NCBI GenBank assembly: GCA_020633055.1
Contig: JACKEJ010000009.1
Location: 186,001-250,000 of the forward strand
Length of the DNA: 64,000 bases
Direction: 5' to 3'
Source: Sandaracinaceae bacterium
GTDB taxonomy: Bacteria > Myxococcota_A > Polyangia > Polyangiales > Houyiibacteriaceae
Shown: positions 28,030 through 36,352 of the stretch, in pieces
Numbering within the stretch: position 1 is the stretch's first letter
Layout of the letters: every line of letters begins with the position of its first letter
Notes under the pieces: model-generated
Seen by the model: the letters and a program-made list of their open reading frames with translations, nothing else
Database searches by the model: none
What the model was told of the DNA's origin: nothing
Program-made: the position numbers and the translations under genes

Positions 28030-28260
28030 ATGACCGCAATGAGACTCACCAAGCCGACCCTCCCCCTGACCGCCACGCTCGCCCTGCCGCTCGCGCTCGC
28101 GGGCTGCAACGGCGCGTTCCTCGGCAACTTCTTCGTGCTCGGCGTCACGGTTGCCATCTTCTTCGGGACGCTCTCCCTCGGCCGCAAGTCCGCGCCCACC
28201 AGCGCCGACAGCTCGGCAGCCGACGCCTCACGCTCCACACGCCCCATCCAAGACGCCTAG
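28030..28260 (+). CDS. Small lipoprotein or membrane peptide
   Basis: 76 residues (MTAMRLTKPTLPLTATLALPLALAGC...). LALAGC fits a lipobox with Cys26. A hydrophobic stretch just after it (FLGNFFVLGVTVAIFFGTLSL) could instead be a TM helix, followed by a Ser/Ala/Asp-rich tail. No family recognised. It stands alone, with 276 bp to the divergent lon start upstream and about 125 bp to the TIGR04552-like gene downstream. The intergenic region to lon has no recognisable gene; it holds a weak TTGACC-like box near 27911 only. Confidence 0.55.
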   Translation: MTAMRLTKPTLPLTATLALPLALAGCNGAFLGNFFVLGVTVAIFFGTLSLGRKSAPTSADSSAADASRSTRPIQDA

Positions 28261-28386
28261 CCGCCCGTTTTCGAGTCATCCCTTCCCTCTCGCTGGCAGC
28301 TAAGCCCGTGCCGGGCGACGCCCTGACGATGTACACTCTCCGGCGAACGCTCGCGGGAGACCAACTCTCGGGTGCGCCCCTGCGCG

Positions 28387-29475
28387 ATGGTCACCACCCC
28401 TCCTAGCCTCGATCAAGCCTTCACGGTCGCCGACCTCGAGGCCATCCGAAACCTCCTGTCTGGCGGCTCGGTCATCGACTGGCGCAAGCTGATGTTCGAG
28501 TCCGAGGCCGAGGCGGTCGCTTTCGTCGCCGCGAACGAGCTGGACCTGTCGGACCCCGCGGACGTCACGCGCATCGACTCCGTGCGCAACGAGGCGGTGA
28601 AGTATCTTCGGCGGCACTTCGACTTCCCGGTGCCCGCGCCCGTCGCGAACGCGGACCTGGTGACGCTGCTGATGATGGCGAGCGGCAAGGGACACCGGCA
28701 GCTGTGTGCCTGCACGGTGCTCAAGGTCATGCACACCATCCACCACCTCGAGGCGCGCGAGCTGCTGTTCCAGCTGCCCGTCTCGAACGAGGAGGTCTTC
28801 CACCTGGTGGAGCAGAAGGTCTACCGCGTCATAGGGCGTGCGCTGGCGGATGGCGCGCCGATCGTCGAGTTCATCGGCGGGCGCAAGAACAAGGACTCGC
28901 TGTACACGAAGCTGCTGAGCAAGTCCGAGGCCACCGCCGCGCAGATCTACGACAAGCTCCGCTTCCGTGTGGTGACCCGCTCCACCGACGAGATCTTCGG
29001 CGTGCTGCGCATGCTTCAACGCGAGATCCTGCCGTTCAACTACGTCATCCCCGAGCAGAGCACCAACACCCTCTTGCCTTTCGACACGCACTGCGCGTCG
29101 CAACCCGAGCTGCGGGCCCTGCGCGCGCGGATGCAGTCCTTCGAGGAGCCCGACGTGGAGCGCGAGCGCGAGAGCCTGGTGGACAACGAGTTCACCGCGC
29201 CCACCTACCGCGTGGTGCACTTCGTGGCGGACATGCCCATACGCTTGTCGGACGCCCGGTTGGCCGCGGCCCCGCCGGCCGCGTGGACGCTGGGGCGCAT
29301 CATCTTCGTGATGGCGGAGTTCCAGGTGATCGACACCGAGACCGACGCGCACAACGAGATTGGCGACGCCAGCCACTCGGCCTACAAGGTGCGGCAGCGC
29401 ACGGCGGTGATGCGCCGCCTCAAGCTGGGCAAGCCGGGCCTCGTGGTGCCGAGCGAACCCAAGCGCGACGACTGA
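28387..29475 (+). CDS. TIGR04552-like protein with (p)ppGpp synthetase-like (RSH) sequence pattern
   Basis: 362 residues from ATG 28387; a GTG at 28372 would add five. It resembles the conserved myxobacterial family I know as TIGR04552 (recalled, not searched). Its second half reads like a divergent RelA/SpoT synthetase domain. GGRKNKDSLYTKLLSKSEATAAQIYDKLRFRVV parallels RSH GRxKxxYSIxxKMxxK...QIYDLxAxRV. TYRVVHFVADMPI parallels YQSLHTxV. AEFQVIDTETDAHNEIGDASHSAYK parallels EVQIRTxxMHxxAExGxAAHWxYK. The Asp of IYD, the Glu-Gln of the EVQ motif and the H-x-x-YK ending are kept; several basic substrate residues differ. No hydrolase, TGS or ACT domain. Alarmone synthesis is inference; it may be a nucleotide-binding relative. 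No tight neighbour. Confidence 0.7.
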   Translation: MVTTPPSLDQAFTVADLEAIRNLLSGGSVIDWRKLMFESEAEAVAFVAANELDLSDPADVTRIDSVRNEAVKYLRRHFDFPVPAPVANADLVTLLMMASGKGHRQLCACTVLKVMHTIHHLEARELLFQLPVSNEEVFHLVEQKVYRVIGRALADGAPIVEFIGGRKNKDSLYTKLLSKSEATAAQIYDKLRFRVVTRSTDEIFGVLRMLQREILPFNYVIPEQSTNTLLPFDTHCASQPELRALRARMQSFEEPDVERERESLVDNEFTAPTYRVVHFVADMPIRLSDARLAAAPPAAWTLGRIIFVMAEFQVIDTETDAHNEIGDASHSAYKVRQRTAVMRRLKLGKPGLVVPSEPKRDD

Positions 29476-29517
29476 CGCGATCCGTCCGTGGATGCGCTGG
29501 ATGCACGCCGCCTGGTG

Positions 29518-30048
29518 TCAGTCGCAGTGGCAGGGCCAGTCGCGCCCGAGGTCGATGGTGGTGACGACGCGTGTCTCGCGCGCGCAGTCGGCGTACACGA
29601 TGCGGACGTCCTGCGCGTCCGCGGTCTGGCCCTCCACGGCGTATGAGGTGCACTGACCATCGCTGCGGGTGCGCTCCGGGACCACGTGGCCTTCGTCGAG
29701 GAGGGCCCGCACCTCCGCTTCGCTGATATGCCTGCAGGTCATGCGGCAGCGCCCGTGACGCGTGTAGCGGAGCGGCTTCTGCGCCAGTCGTCGCAGCAAC
29801 GGATCCGCGCTTCCGGTGGGCGCGTCGTGTGGTGTGTTGTTGGCTCGTGCGTCTCCGGGTGTCGCGATGGGTGGCGTCCTGGCAGGCGGGGCGCTCGGAG
29901 GAACGAAGGGGGCGACCGCCACGGACGGGTCTGGCCCGCCCTCTGCTTCGGTGGCAGCGCTCGGCTCGAGGCAGCCCCCCGACGGCAGCACCGCGACGGC
30001 TGACGAGAGCGCGAGGGAGGCCAGGAGCGCGCGGACCGCGGGGCTCAT
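29518..30048 (-). CDS. Secreted lipoprotein with DUF4258-like domain
   Basis: 176 residues from ATG 30048 (MSPAVRALLASLALSSAVAVLPSGGC), whose lipobox region PSGGC gives Cys26. A Pro/Ala/Thr linker of about 55 residues precedes a C-terminal domain of about 85 residues: YTRHGRCRMTCRHISEAEVRALLDEGHVV...VRIVYADCARETRVVTTIDLG. The pattern (S/T)xHa..Rm..R.Is..eV...l..G...p......r.vv.......vvTvi is DUF4258, a small RelE-like or toxin-like fold usually cytosolic; here it is exported and has added Cys pairs. The ATG overlaps the stop of the RNA methyltransferase gene (ATGA), so it is translationally coupled to it. Confidence 0.75.
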   Translation of the reverse strand: MSPAVRALLASLALSSAVAVLPSGGCLEPSAATEAEGGPDPSVAVAPFVPPSAPPARTPPIATPGDARANNTPHDAPTGSADPLLRRLAQKPLRYTRHGRCRMTCRHISEAEVRALLDEGHVVPERTRSDGQCTSYAVEGQTADAQDVRIVYADCARETRVVTTIDLGRDWPCHCD

Positions 30049-31382
30049 GCGTGAGGCGTGCTGTGCGCGTCCGTGCGGCGCAACACGGCGACCAGCTCGA
30101 TGTGCGGGGTGTTCGGCAGTGTGTCGAAGCCGTCGAGTCGCGCGAGCTCGTAGCGCGCGCCTTCGCCCTCGGACGCGCAGAGCTGGTCGAGGTCGCGTCG
30201 CAGCCCCTTGGGTCCGCAGCTCATGATGCGCAGCTCGGGCGGTCCGAGGCGTCGCAGCGCAGCGCACACCTCCGTGCGCAGCCCCTTGCGGGGAGGGTTC
30301 GCGACCACCAGGTCCGGTGTGTCGCCAGCGTACTCGGCCAGGAAGCGCTCCACGCTCACGGGAGCTACCCCGAGCGACGCCGCGCTCTCCGGATAGGCCT
30401 CCACCGGCACCACCTGCGCGAAGCGCTCGCGCAGGAGCGTCGTGGTGATGCCCGCCCCCGCGTACAGGTCGAACGCGAGGGCGCCGGCCGTGTCGTGGAC
30501 CAAGGAGCGATAGCACGCGCCCGCGACCTCTGGGTTGGGTTGCAGGAAGCCGAGCGGCCCCACCGCGACCGGCACGCCTGCGACGCGCAGCGTGAGCTCG
30601 CTCCGCCCGCGCACCGGGAGCGCCGCCGTGCCACGCATGCCGTTGCCCTGCCCGTCCTGGACGCTCAACGCGACGCCGGCGATGACGTGCGGGTCGAGGT
30701 GTTCGGCGATGCGCCGCGCCGCCTCGAGGTCTTCGCTGCTCATGATGAGCGTCAGGAGCACGCGTTCTCCATCGGTCTTGAACCACACGTAGCGCAGCAG
30801 CCCGACCCCAGTGCGCTCGTCGTATGCCCCGACGTTGGCGGCCTGCACCGCCTGCTCGACCGCCCGGACCGCCTGCTGGATGGTGTCGTGCTCCACCACA
30901 CAGCCGTCCATGTGCGCCACGCGGTGTGTGCCCCGGATGTAGCTGCCGAGGCGCACGCGGCCGGGACCTCCGAAGGCCACGCGCTTGCTGGCGTAGCGGT
31001 AGCCGCGGGTGCGTTCGGACTCGGACTGCGCGTCGGGCGCGTAGGCCACGGGCAGGTTCAGGTCGTCGCGTAGGTGCTGAGTGAGGGCGCTGCGCTGCGC
31101 GTCCACCTGCAGTGGCATCAGCGCGCAGCCCGTGCAGCGACCACCGCGCGAAGGGTGCTGCGGACACGGCGCGCTCCGACGGCGCTCGTGCGGCGCGAGC
31201 AGCTCGACCAGGTGCGCGTGCGACATGGGCGCGCGCTTCGAGACGTAGTCCACGCGCGCCGAGACACGCTCGCCGGGGAACGCCGCGGCGATGTGTACGG
31301 TGTGGTCGCCGAGCAACGCGACGCCATCCCCCGCGTCGTCGAGAGCGACCACGTCTAGCCGTAGGATGTCGCCCTTGCGCAT
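30045..31382 (-). CDS. TrmA/RlmD-family 23S rRNA/tRNA (uracil-5)-methyltransferase
   Basis: 445 residues from ATG 31382 (MRKGDILRLDVVALDDAGDGVALLGDHTVHIAAAFPGERV), an N-terminal TRAM RNA-binding domain. Iron-sulfur cysteines appear as CPQHPSRGGRCTGC, with a fourth at HMDGCVVEH. The catalytic domain has QPNPEVA, DLYAGAGITTTLLRERF (SAM motif), VVANPPRKGL and the nucleophile Cys in IMSCGPKGLRRDL. These are all features of 5-methyluridine methyltransferases acting on tRNA U54 or 23S rRNA; which site cannot be decided. It is divergent from the YgiQ gene and coupled by ATGA overlap to the DUF4258 lipoprotein. The long upstream open frame is the antisense of ygiQ. Confidence 0.9.
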   Translation of the reverse strand: MRKGDILRLDVVALDDAGDGVALLGDHTVHIAAAFPGERVSARVDYVSKRAPMSHAHLVELLAPHERRRSAPCPQHPSRGGRCTGCALMPLQVDAQRSALTQHLRDDLNLPVAYAPDAQSESERTRGYRYASKRVAFGGPGRVRLGSYIRGTHRVAHMDGCVVEHDTIQQAVRAVEQAVQAANVGAYDERTGVGLLRYVWFKTDGERVLLTLIMSSEDLEAARRIAEHLDPHVIAGVALSVQDGQGNGMRGTAALPVRGRSELTLRVAGVPVAVGPLGFLQPNPEVAGACYRSLVHDTAGALAFDLYAGAGITTTLLRERFAQVVPVEAYPESAASLGVAPVSVERFLAEYAGDTPDLVVANPPRKGLRTEVCAALRRLGPPELRIMSCGPKGLRRDLDQLCASEGEGARYELARLDGFDTLPNTPHIELVAVLRRTDAHSTPHA

Positions 31383-31457
31383 GACGGCATTGTCGCCATG
31401 TCGCTGCCAACCGCAAGTCGGGAAGCGTGCGCGCCGAAAGCGGAGTACGTTGGCCGC

Positions 31458-33674
31458 GTGAACGAGTTGGTCCAGCTGAGTGGCAAGTCGCGTCGACGGA
31501 ACGGTGGCGCTGACCGGGGCGCGCCCGCGCGCAGCCCCCTGACCGACTTCCTGCCCACGACGCAGGAAGAGCTCGACGCGCGCGGCTGGGACGCCATCGA
31601 CGTCCTCATCATCAACGGGGACGCGTACGTCGATCACCCAGCGTTCGGCGGCGCGCTGATCGGCCGCTTCCTCGAGGCGCGCGGCTTCCGCGTCGGGATG
31701 ATCGCGCAGCCCGACTGGAACGACCCCAGCGCGCTGCTGCGCCTGGGCGTGCCGCGCGTGATGGTCGGCATCACGGCCGGCAACCTGGACAGCATGCTGA
31801 ACAAGCTGACCGCCCAGAAGAAGGTGCGCTCGGACGATCAATACTCGCCCGGCGGCCGCACCGGGTCGCGCCCCAACCGCGCCAGCATCGTGTACGGCAA
31901 CCTGGCGCGGGCCGCGTTCGGGAAGCACGGCGTGCCCATCGTGCTCGGTGGCATCGAGGCTTCGCTGCGGCGCATCGCGCACTACGACTACTGGAGCGAC
32001 CAGGTGCGGCGCGGCATCCTGCTGGACGCCAAGGCCGACATGCTCATCTTCGGCATGGCCGAGCGCCCTGTGTGGGAGGTGGCCGAGCGGCTGCGCGCGG
32101 GCGAGCCCATCGGCGCCATCCGCGACGTGCGCGGCACGGCCTTCGTGCTGCCCAAGGGGGAGTGGGAGCAGCTCCCGAAGAGCGCTCGCGTGCGCGACGG
32201 GAAGCCCCTCTGGCTGCCCAGCTACGAAGAGGTGAGCGTGGACATGCGCGCCTTCTCCGAGATGAGCGGGCACTTCCAGAAGGAGACCAACCCGGGCAAC
32301 GGCCGCGTGCTGCTGCAGCCGCACGGCGACCAGGCGCTGTACTTCAACCCGCCCGCCGAGCCGCTCGACACGGCGCTCATGGACGAGCTCTACGACATGC
32401 CGTTCCAGCGGGCACCGCACTTCGGCTACACGGAGAAGATCCCGGCGTTCGAGACGGTCAAGCACTCCATCGTGACGATGCGTGGCTGCTTCGGGGGCTG
32501 CTCGTTCTGCAGCATCACGGAGCACGAGGGGCGCGTGATCCAGAGCCGCAGCGCCGAGAGCGTGCTGCGCGAGGTGCGGGCGCTGCGCCGCATGGGTGAC
32601 TACCGCGGCGTGATCAGCGACGTGGGCGGCCCCACCGCCAACATGTACCAGATGAAGTGCCGCGCCGAGACCATCGAGCGCGCGTGCCGGCGCCTGAGCT
32701 GCGTGCACCCCAAGGTGTGCGAGAACCTCGTGACCGACCACGAGCCGCTGGTGCAGCTGCTGCGCAAGGTGCGCGAGGAAGACGGAGTGAAGAAGGTCTT
32801 CATCGCGTCGGGGGTGCGCTACGACCTGGCCGAGCGCTCGCCCGAGTTCGTGCGCGAGCTGGCCGAGCACCACACGGGTGGGCAGCTGTCCGTGGCGCCC
32901 GAGCACGTGGACGACGACGTGCTGGACAAGATGAAGAAGCCCGGGGCCGAGAGCTACGAGCGCTTCGCGGAGATGTTCGCGTGCGCCACGGAGGACGCCG
33001 GCAAGGACCAGCACCTGGTGCCCTACTACATCTCGGGGCACCCGGGGTCGACGTTGGCCAGCATGATCCAGCTGGCGCTCTACCTGAAGCAGCGCGGGCT
33101 GCGGCCGCGGCAGGTGCAGGACTTCATCCCGACGCCCATGTCGATGGCGACCAGCATGTACCTGACCGGGCTCGACCCGCAGACGCAGCAGCCCGTCTAC
33201 ACGGCCAAGAGCCTTCGCGAGAAGCGCATGCAGAAGGCGCTGCTGCAGTATTGGGACGTGAGCCAGCACGACCTCGCGCGCGAGGCGCTCATCTTGGCGA
33301 AGCGCGGCGACCTGATCGGCAGCCGTGAGCACCACCTGGTGCCTCCCGCCACGGGGCGCGGTGCGCTCAGCATCCACGAGCGGCGCAAGCGCGAGGCGGG
33401 GCGAGAGGCGGCGCAGGGGCGCCTGGGCAAGCGTGGAAACGGGACACGGCCGGCAGGCGGGGGCGCCGGAGGGGCGAAGGCAGGGGCGGGCAGTGCATCG
33501 ATTGGACGCGCCAGCGGTGACGCGCCCCGTGGGCGCGCTGACGCAGGAGGCACCGCCAAGGCGTCGAGCGGGCGACCGACGGAGGGCGCGAGCCACACGA
33601 GCGGCCGGCGCGCGGGGGGGAAGCACGCAGCTCCCGGTGGGCGCAAGGGTCCGAGCAAGCGACGCGAGCACTGA
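31458..33674 (+). CDS. ygiQ: YgiQ family (UPF0313) radical SAM protein
   Basis: Radical SAM enzyme of unknown reaction. The N-terminal domain has LIINGDAYVDHPAFGGALIGRFLEARGFRVGMIAQPDW and VLGGIEASLRRIAHYDYWSDQVRRGILLDAKADMLIFGMAERP, diagnostic of YgiQ. The radical SAM cluster is MRGCFGGCSFCSI (CxxxCxxC). After the core the protein carries a tail of about 100 residues rich in Arg, Lys, Gly and Ala (from about ERRKREAGRE to SKRREH), longer and more basic than in E. coli and possibly RNA-binding. GTG 31458 is taken as start. An in-frame ATG at 31398 would leave only 15 bp to the divergent RNA methyltransferase start. Confidence 0.92.
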   Translation: MNELVQLSGKSRRRNGGADRGAPARSPLTDFLPTTQEELDARGWDAIDVLIINGDAYVDHPAFGGALIGRFLEARGFRVGMIAQPDWNDPSALLRLGVPRVMVGITAGNLDSMLNKLTAQKKVRSDDQYSPGGRTGSRPNRASIVYGNLARAAFGKHGVPIVLGGIEASLRRIAHYDYWSDQVRRGILLDAKADMLIFGMAERPVWEVAERLRAGEPIGAIRDVRGTAFVLPKGEWEQLPKSARVRDGKPLWLPSYEEVSVDMRAFSEMSGHFQKETNPGNGRVLLQPHGDQALYFNPPAEPLDTALMDELYDMPFQRAPHFGYTEKIPAFETVKHSIVTMRGCFGGCSFCSITEHEGRVIQSRSAESVLREVRALRRMGDYRGVISDVGGPTANMYQMKCRAETIERACRRLSCVHPKVCENLVTDHEPLVQLLRKVREEDGVKKVFIASGVRYDLAERSPEFVRELAEHHTGGQLSVAPEHVDDDVLDKMKKPGAESYERFAEMFACATEDAGKDQHLVPYYISGHPGSTLASMIQLALYLKQRGLRPRQVQDFIPTPMSMATSMYLTGLDPQTQQPVYTAKSLREKRMQKALLQYWDVSQHDLAREALILAKRGDLIGSREHHLVPPATGRGALSIHERRKREAGREAAQGRLGKRGNGTRPAGGGAGGAKAGAGSASIGRASGDAPRGRADAGGTAKASSGRPTEGASHTSGRRAGGKHAAPGGRKGPSKRREH

Positions 33675-33736
33675 CGAACGTCGTCGACGCGCGGAAGCGC
33701 GTTGACGCGACGCGCGCCGACGGCTGTACTCCCCGC

Positions 33737-34654
33737 ATGCCCGGCGTCGACAGCTCCCGCCCCTTCGTCCCTCTGCGGATCGCCATTCTCACGGTTTCGG
33801 ACACGCGCACGCTTGCGACCGACACGTCGGGGGCCATCCTCGAGGAGCGTGCCCGGGCCGCGGGGCACGAGGTGGTGCTACGACGAGTGGTGCCCGACCT
33901 GCGCGACCTCGTGGAGCGCCAGCTGCTCGCGTGGGCAGAGCAAGGCGACATCGACGTCACGCTCACGACGGGCGGCACGGGCCTGACCGAGCGAGACATC
34001 ACACCCGACGCCGTCCACGCGGTGTGCGACAAGCTCATCCCCGGCTTCGGCGAGGTGTTCCGCGCCATCTCCATGCGCTCGATCGGCCTCTCCACGCTGC
34101 AGTCGCGCGCGACCGCCGGCGTGTGCCGGGGGATGCCCATCTTCGCCCTCCCGGGCAGCAACGGTGCCTGCCGCGATGCCTGGGACGAGGTGCTCGTCCA
34201 CCAGCTCGACATCCGCTATCGCCCCTGCAACATCGCGGAGCTCGCGCCGCGTCTCCATCGCGATCCATCGCCGCGCCCAGAGAGCATCGACCTGGACGAC
34301 GTGCTCGTCCTGCGGGGGCGTCTCCTGCGCGCGCTGCACACGGTGGACCCGCGGGGACTCGAGGCTTGCTTGGCGCCCGACGCCACGATGCTGGTGCCTG
34401 GGCGCGGACTGCTCCTCGACGCCGCCGAGCGCGCCGCCTGGCTCACCTCGCAGGCCACGGGCGTGGGCGACCCGGTGCCCGCGGAGCCGCAGGCGGAGCC
34501 CTTGCGTGACGTCGCCTTCGCGCCGGCCCAGCTCGCTGCACGCGACGTGGTCCTGCTGCGACTCGGGGACGCGCGCTCGCTCATGGCGAGCGCCAGCGTC
34601 AAGCGTCACGCCGGCGCGCCGGTCTACGATCTGTTGCACCTGGCGGCGCCTTGA
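33737..34654 (+). CDS. moaB: MoaB/MogA-like molybdenum cofactor protein fused to a C-terminal NTF2/SnoaL-like domain
   Basis: 305 residues; MoaB alone is about 170. Residues 10-170 are a MoCF-fold domain: LRIAILTVSDTRTLATDTSGAIL, DLRDLVERQLLAWAEQGDIDVTLTTGGTGLTERDITPDAV, FRAISMRSIGLSTLQSRATAGVCRGMPIFALPGSNGACRDAWDEVL. These match MoaB, which adenylylates or handles molybdopterin. The remaining 120 residues (DDVLVLRGRLLRALHTVDPRGLEACLAPDATMLVPGRG...) look like a small alpha+beta NTF2/SnoaL-type fold, an unusual fusion. Start ATG 33737 fits the family. No other Mo-cofactor genes are in the window. Confidence 0.85.
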   Translation: MPGVDSSRPFVPLRIAILTVSDTRTLATDTSGAILEERARAAGHEVVLRRVVPDLRDLVERQLLAWAEQGDIDVTLTTGGTGLTERDITPDAVHAVCDKLIPGFGEVFRAISMRSIGLSTLQSRATAGVCRGMPIFALPGSNGACRDAWDEVLVHQLDIRYRPCNIAELAPRLHRDPSPRPESIDLDDVLVLRGRLLRALHTVDPRGLEACLAPDATMLVPGRGLLLDAAERAAWLTSQATGVGDPVPAEPQAEPLRDVAFAPAQLAARDVVLLRLGDARSLMASASVKRHAGAPVYDLLHLAAP

Positions 34655-34776
34655 GCGCTCGCCTCGCTCAGTCGGAGGCCCGCGAGGCCGACCGGCGTGG
34701 CACGAGGCGGAGCAGCGGCGGCGCGACGCAAGCGACACCCATGCCCGCCCCTCGCGGCGCCCGTGTGTGCGTACGG

Positions 34777-34792
34777 GTGCGTGCGCACGCAC
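34777..34792. promoter_or_regulatory. Perfect 16-bp palindrome upstream of the PEGA-type gene
   Basis: GTGCGTGC followed directly by its exact complement GCACGCAC, 24 bp before the ATG at 34816. It is flanked by further GTGTGTGCGTAC sequence of the same character. The symmetry and position suit a repressor or activator operator, or Z-DNA-prone alternating purine/pyrimidine sequence. Confidence 0.45.
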
Positions 34793-34815
34793 ATCGGCCA
34801 TGCTACCCGACGTCG

Positions 34816-35808
34816 ATGCAGCTGCGCAGCATGTGGTTCTTGGGGGTCGTGCTCGGGGTCTGTCTGCCGTCCGTGGCGCACGCGGACGCGCCGCGCGCTC
34901 TGATGATGGCTCCGCTCGGTGACGCCCCCGACGACATGCGCGCCAACGCCGTGGCGGAGGTGCGCGCCACGCTGGAGCACCAAGGCGTCGTGTTCGTCAC
35001 GCCTCCACGCGGCCTGAGCCTCGCGTGCGAGACGCCGCAGTGCCGTGCTGCTGCGGCGACGCAGGCGGGCTCGCTCATGGCGGTCACGGTGCTGGTGTGG
35101 CAACCCACGTCGTTCCGCGCGGAGGGGCGCGTAGAGGTGGCGCTGACCGACGTGGCAGGGGACACCGTTGGCGCGGAGGAAGACTTCGCCGCCGACGAGG
35201 TGCTCGCGGCTGTGCAGGCCGCGCGGGGAGCCTTCGAGCGCTTCGGCGCGCGCGCACGCGTCGCGCTCGAGATCACGGGCATCGACGGCGCAGCCGTGCT
35301 CGTCGACGGGCGCCCTGCTGGCGCGCTGCCCTACCGCGGCACGCTGGTGTCTGGCACGCATCGCATCCGCGTCGTGTCCAACGGCCGCGTCGTCCTGACC
35401 CGTGAGGTCACCGTGGAGCAGGGCGGTCAGCCCATCCTGCTGCGCGTGGGGGCCGAGGAGGTGGGCGCTGCAGGGGCCGTCGAGGCCGAGGACGACGTCG
35501 AGGACGGCGAGAGGACCACCAACCCGGCATGGCTCGCCACCGGGGTCGGCCTGAGCGTCGTGGGCGCAGGGACCGTGGCGTGGGTGGCCGTGCAGGCCGC
35601 GCAGAGTGGCTGCAGCGCTCGCAATGCTGGAGGGGAGTGCGTGGAGCGCAGCGAGCTGCAGCGTGGGCCCGCCGTCGTCGTGGGCGTGCTCGGGGCCGTC
35701 GCCGTGTCCACGGGCGTTGCCCTCGCCCTGGGCTCCCGTCGGCGGGGTGGCCGGGAGGTCTCCGTCAGCGTCGCGCCGACGAATGCATCCGTTCGCCTGA
35801 CGTTCTGA
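34816..35808 (+). CDS. Secreted PEGA-domain-like protein with two C-terminal TM segments
   Basis: 330 residues from ATG 34816 (MQLRSMWFLGVVLGVCLPSVAHADAPRAL), a Sec signal cleaved near AHA. Residues about 25-150 resemble the N-terminal fold seen in other myxobacterial exported proteins (LEHQGVVFVTPPRG...ACETPQCRAAAATQAGSLMAVTVLVW). Residues about 150-215 contain a PEGA-type motif, AAVLVDGRPAGALPYRGTLVSGTHRIRVVSNGRV. Near the end are two hydrophobic segments, WLATGVGLSVVGAGTVAWVAV and AVVVGVLGAVAVSTGVALALG, then a short beta tail. The Gly-rich pair of helices is typical of PEGA proteins in this group. Function unknown; the following small NTF2-like gene is 35 bp downstream. Confidence 0.75.
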   Translation: MQLRSMWFLGVVLGVCLPSVAHADAPRALMMAPLGDAPDDMRANAVAEVRATLEHQGVVFVTPPRGLSLACETPQCRAAAATQAGSLMAVTVLVWQPTSFRAEGRVEVALTDVAGDTVGAEEDFAADEVLAAVQAARGAFERFGARARVALEITGIDGAAVLVDGRPAGALPYRGTLVSGTHRIRVVSNGRVVLTREVTVEQGGQPILLRVGAEEVGAAGAVEAEDDVEDGERTTNPAWLATGVGLSVVGAGTVAWVAVQAAQSGCSARNAGGECVERSELQRGPAVVVGVLGAVAVSTGVALALGSRRRGGREVSVSVAPTNASVRLTF

Positions 35809-35843
35809 TACGCTCGCGCCGACTCGAGCAGGATGGAGCAAGC

Positions 35844-36308
35844 ATGAACCAGGGAATGTCACAACCAGGCGGCAACAACACGCTGAAGATCGTTGGGATC
35901 ACTTGTGGGGTGCTCCTGTTGCTGTCGTGCTGCTGCACGGGCGGGTTCTTCGCGCTCGGTGGCGCTGGCATCGGTGCGGCGCTCGCCGGTGGTCCCAAGG
36001 GTTCCACGGATGCGTTCCTCGACGAGCTGCGCGCGGGCAACCACGCCCAGGCCTTCCAGCGGATGGGCGGCCAGTACCAAGCCACACACGACGTGAGCAC
36101 CTTCTCGGCTGCCGTGGCGACCATGCCAGCGCTGACGCAGTTCACCGACCGCACGATGAACAACATCCAGATCAACAACGCGACCGGCACCGTGAGCGGC
36201 ACGCTGACCACGCCTCAGGGCGCCCAACAGATCGTGTTCCAGTGCTCCAAGCAAGGCGAGTACTGGTACATCGAGCAGGTCACGGTCGGCGGGGTCATCC
36301 TGCCCTGA
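35844..36308 (+). CDS. Membrane-anchored small protein with NTF2-like (DUF4878-type) extracytoplasmic domain
   Basis: 154 residues from ATG 35844. A short Gly/Gln/Asn-rich start precedes a TM helix that contains a Cys cluster (IVGITCGVLLLLSCCCTGGFFALGG), then a domain of about 105 residues: STDAFLDELRAGNHAQAFQRMGGQYQATHDVSTFSAAVATMPAL...GTVSGTLTTPQGAQQIVFQCSKQGEYWYIEQVTVGG. The layout of a helix with FL..L..G....A...M, then strands ending W.I..v.v.g, is that of DUF4878/NTF2-like lumazine-type domains on single-pass proteins. Substrate unknown. Probably co-transcribed with the PEGA-type gene. Confidence 0.7.
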   Translation: MNQGMSQPGGNNTLKIVGITCGVLLLLSCCCTGGFFALGGAGIGAALAGGPKGSTDAFLDELRAGNHAQAFQRMGGQYQATHDVSTFSAAVATMPALTQFTDRTMNNIQINNATGTVSGTLTTPQGAQQIVFQCSKQGEYWYIEQVTVGGVILP

Positions 36309-36352
36309 CCGCCGCGCGGTTGCTCCCCGTGGTGGAAGCGGCCGCGCGCGCG

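Noticed and set aside
31383..33671. N-terminal extension of the RNA methyltransferase frame to 1208 residues
   Set aside because: The extension is the antisense of ygiQ; the TRAM domain begins at the ATG at 31382.
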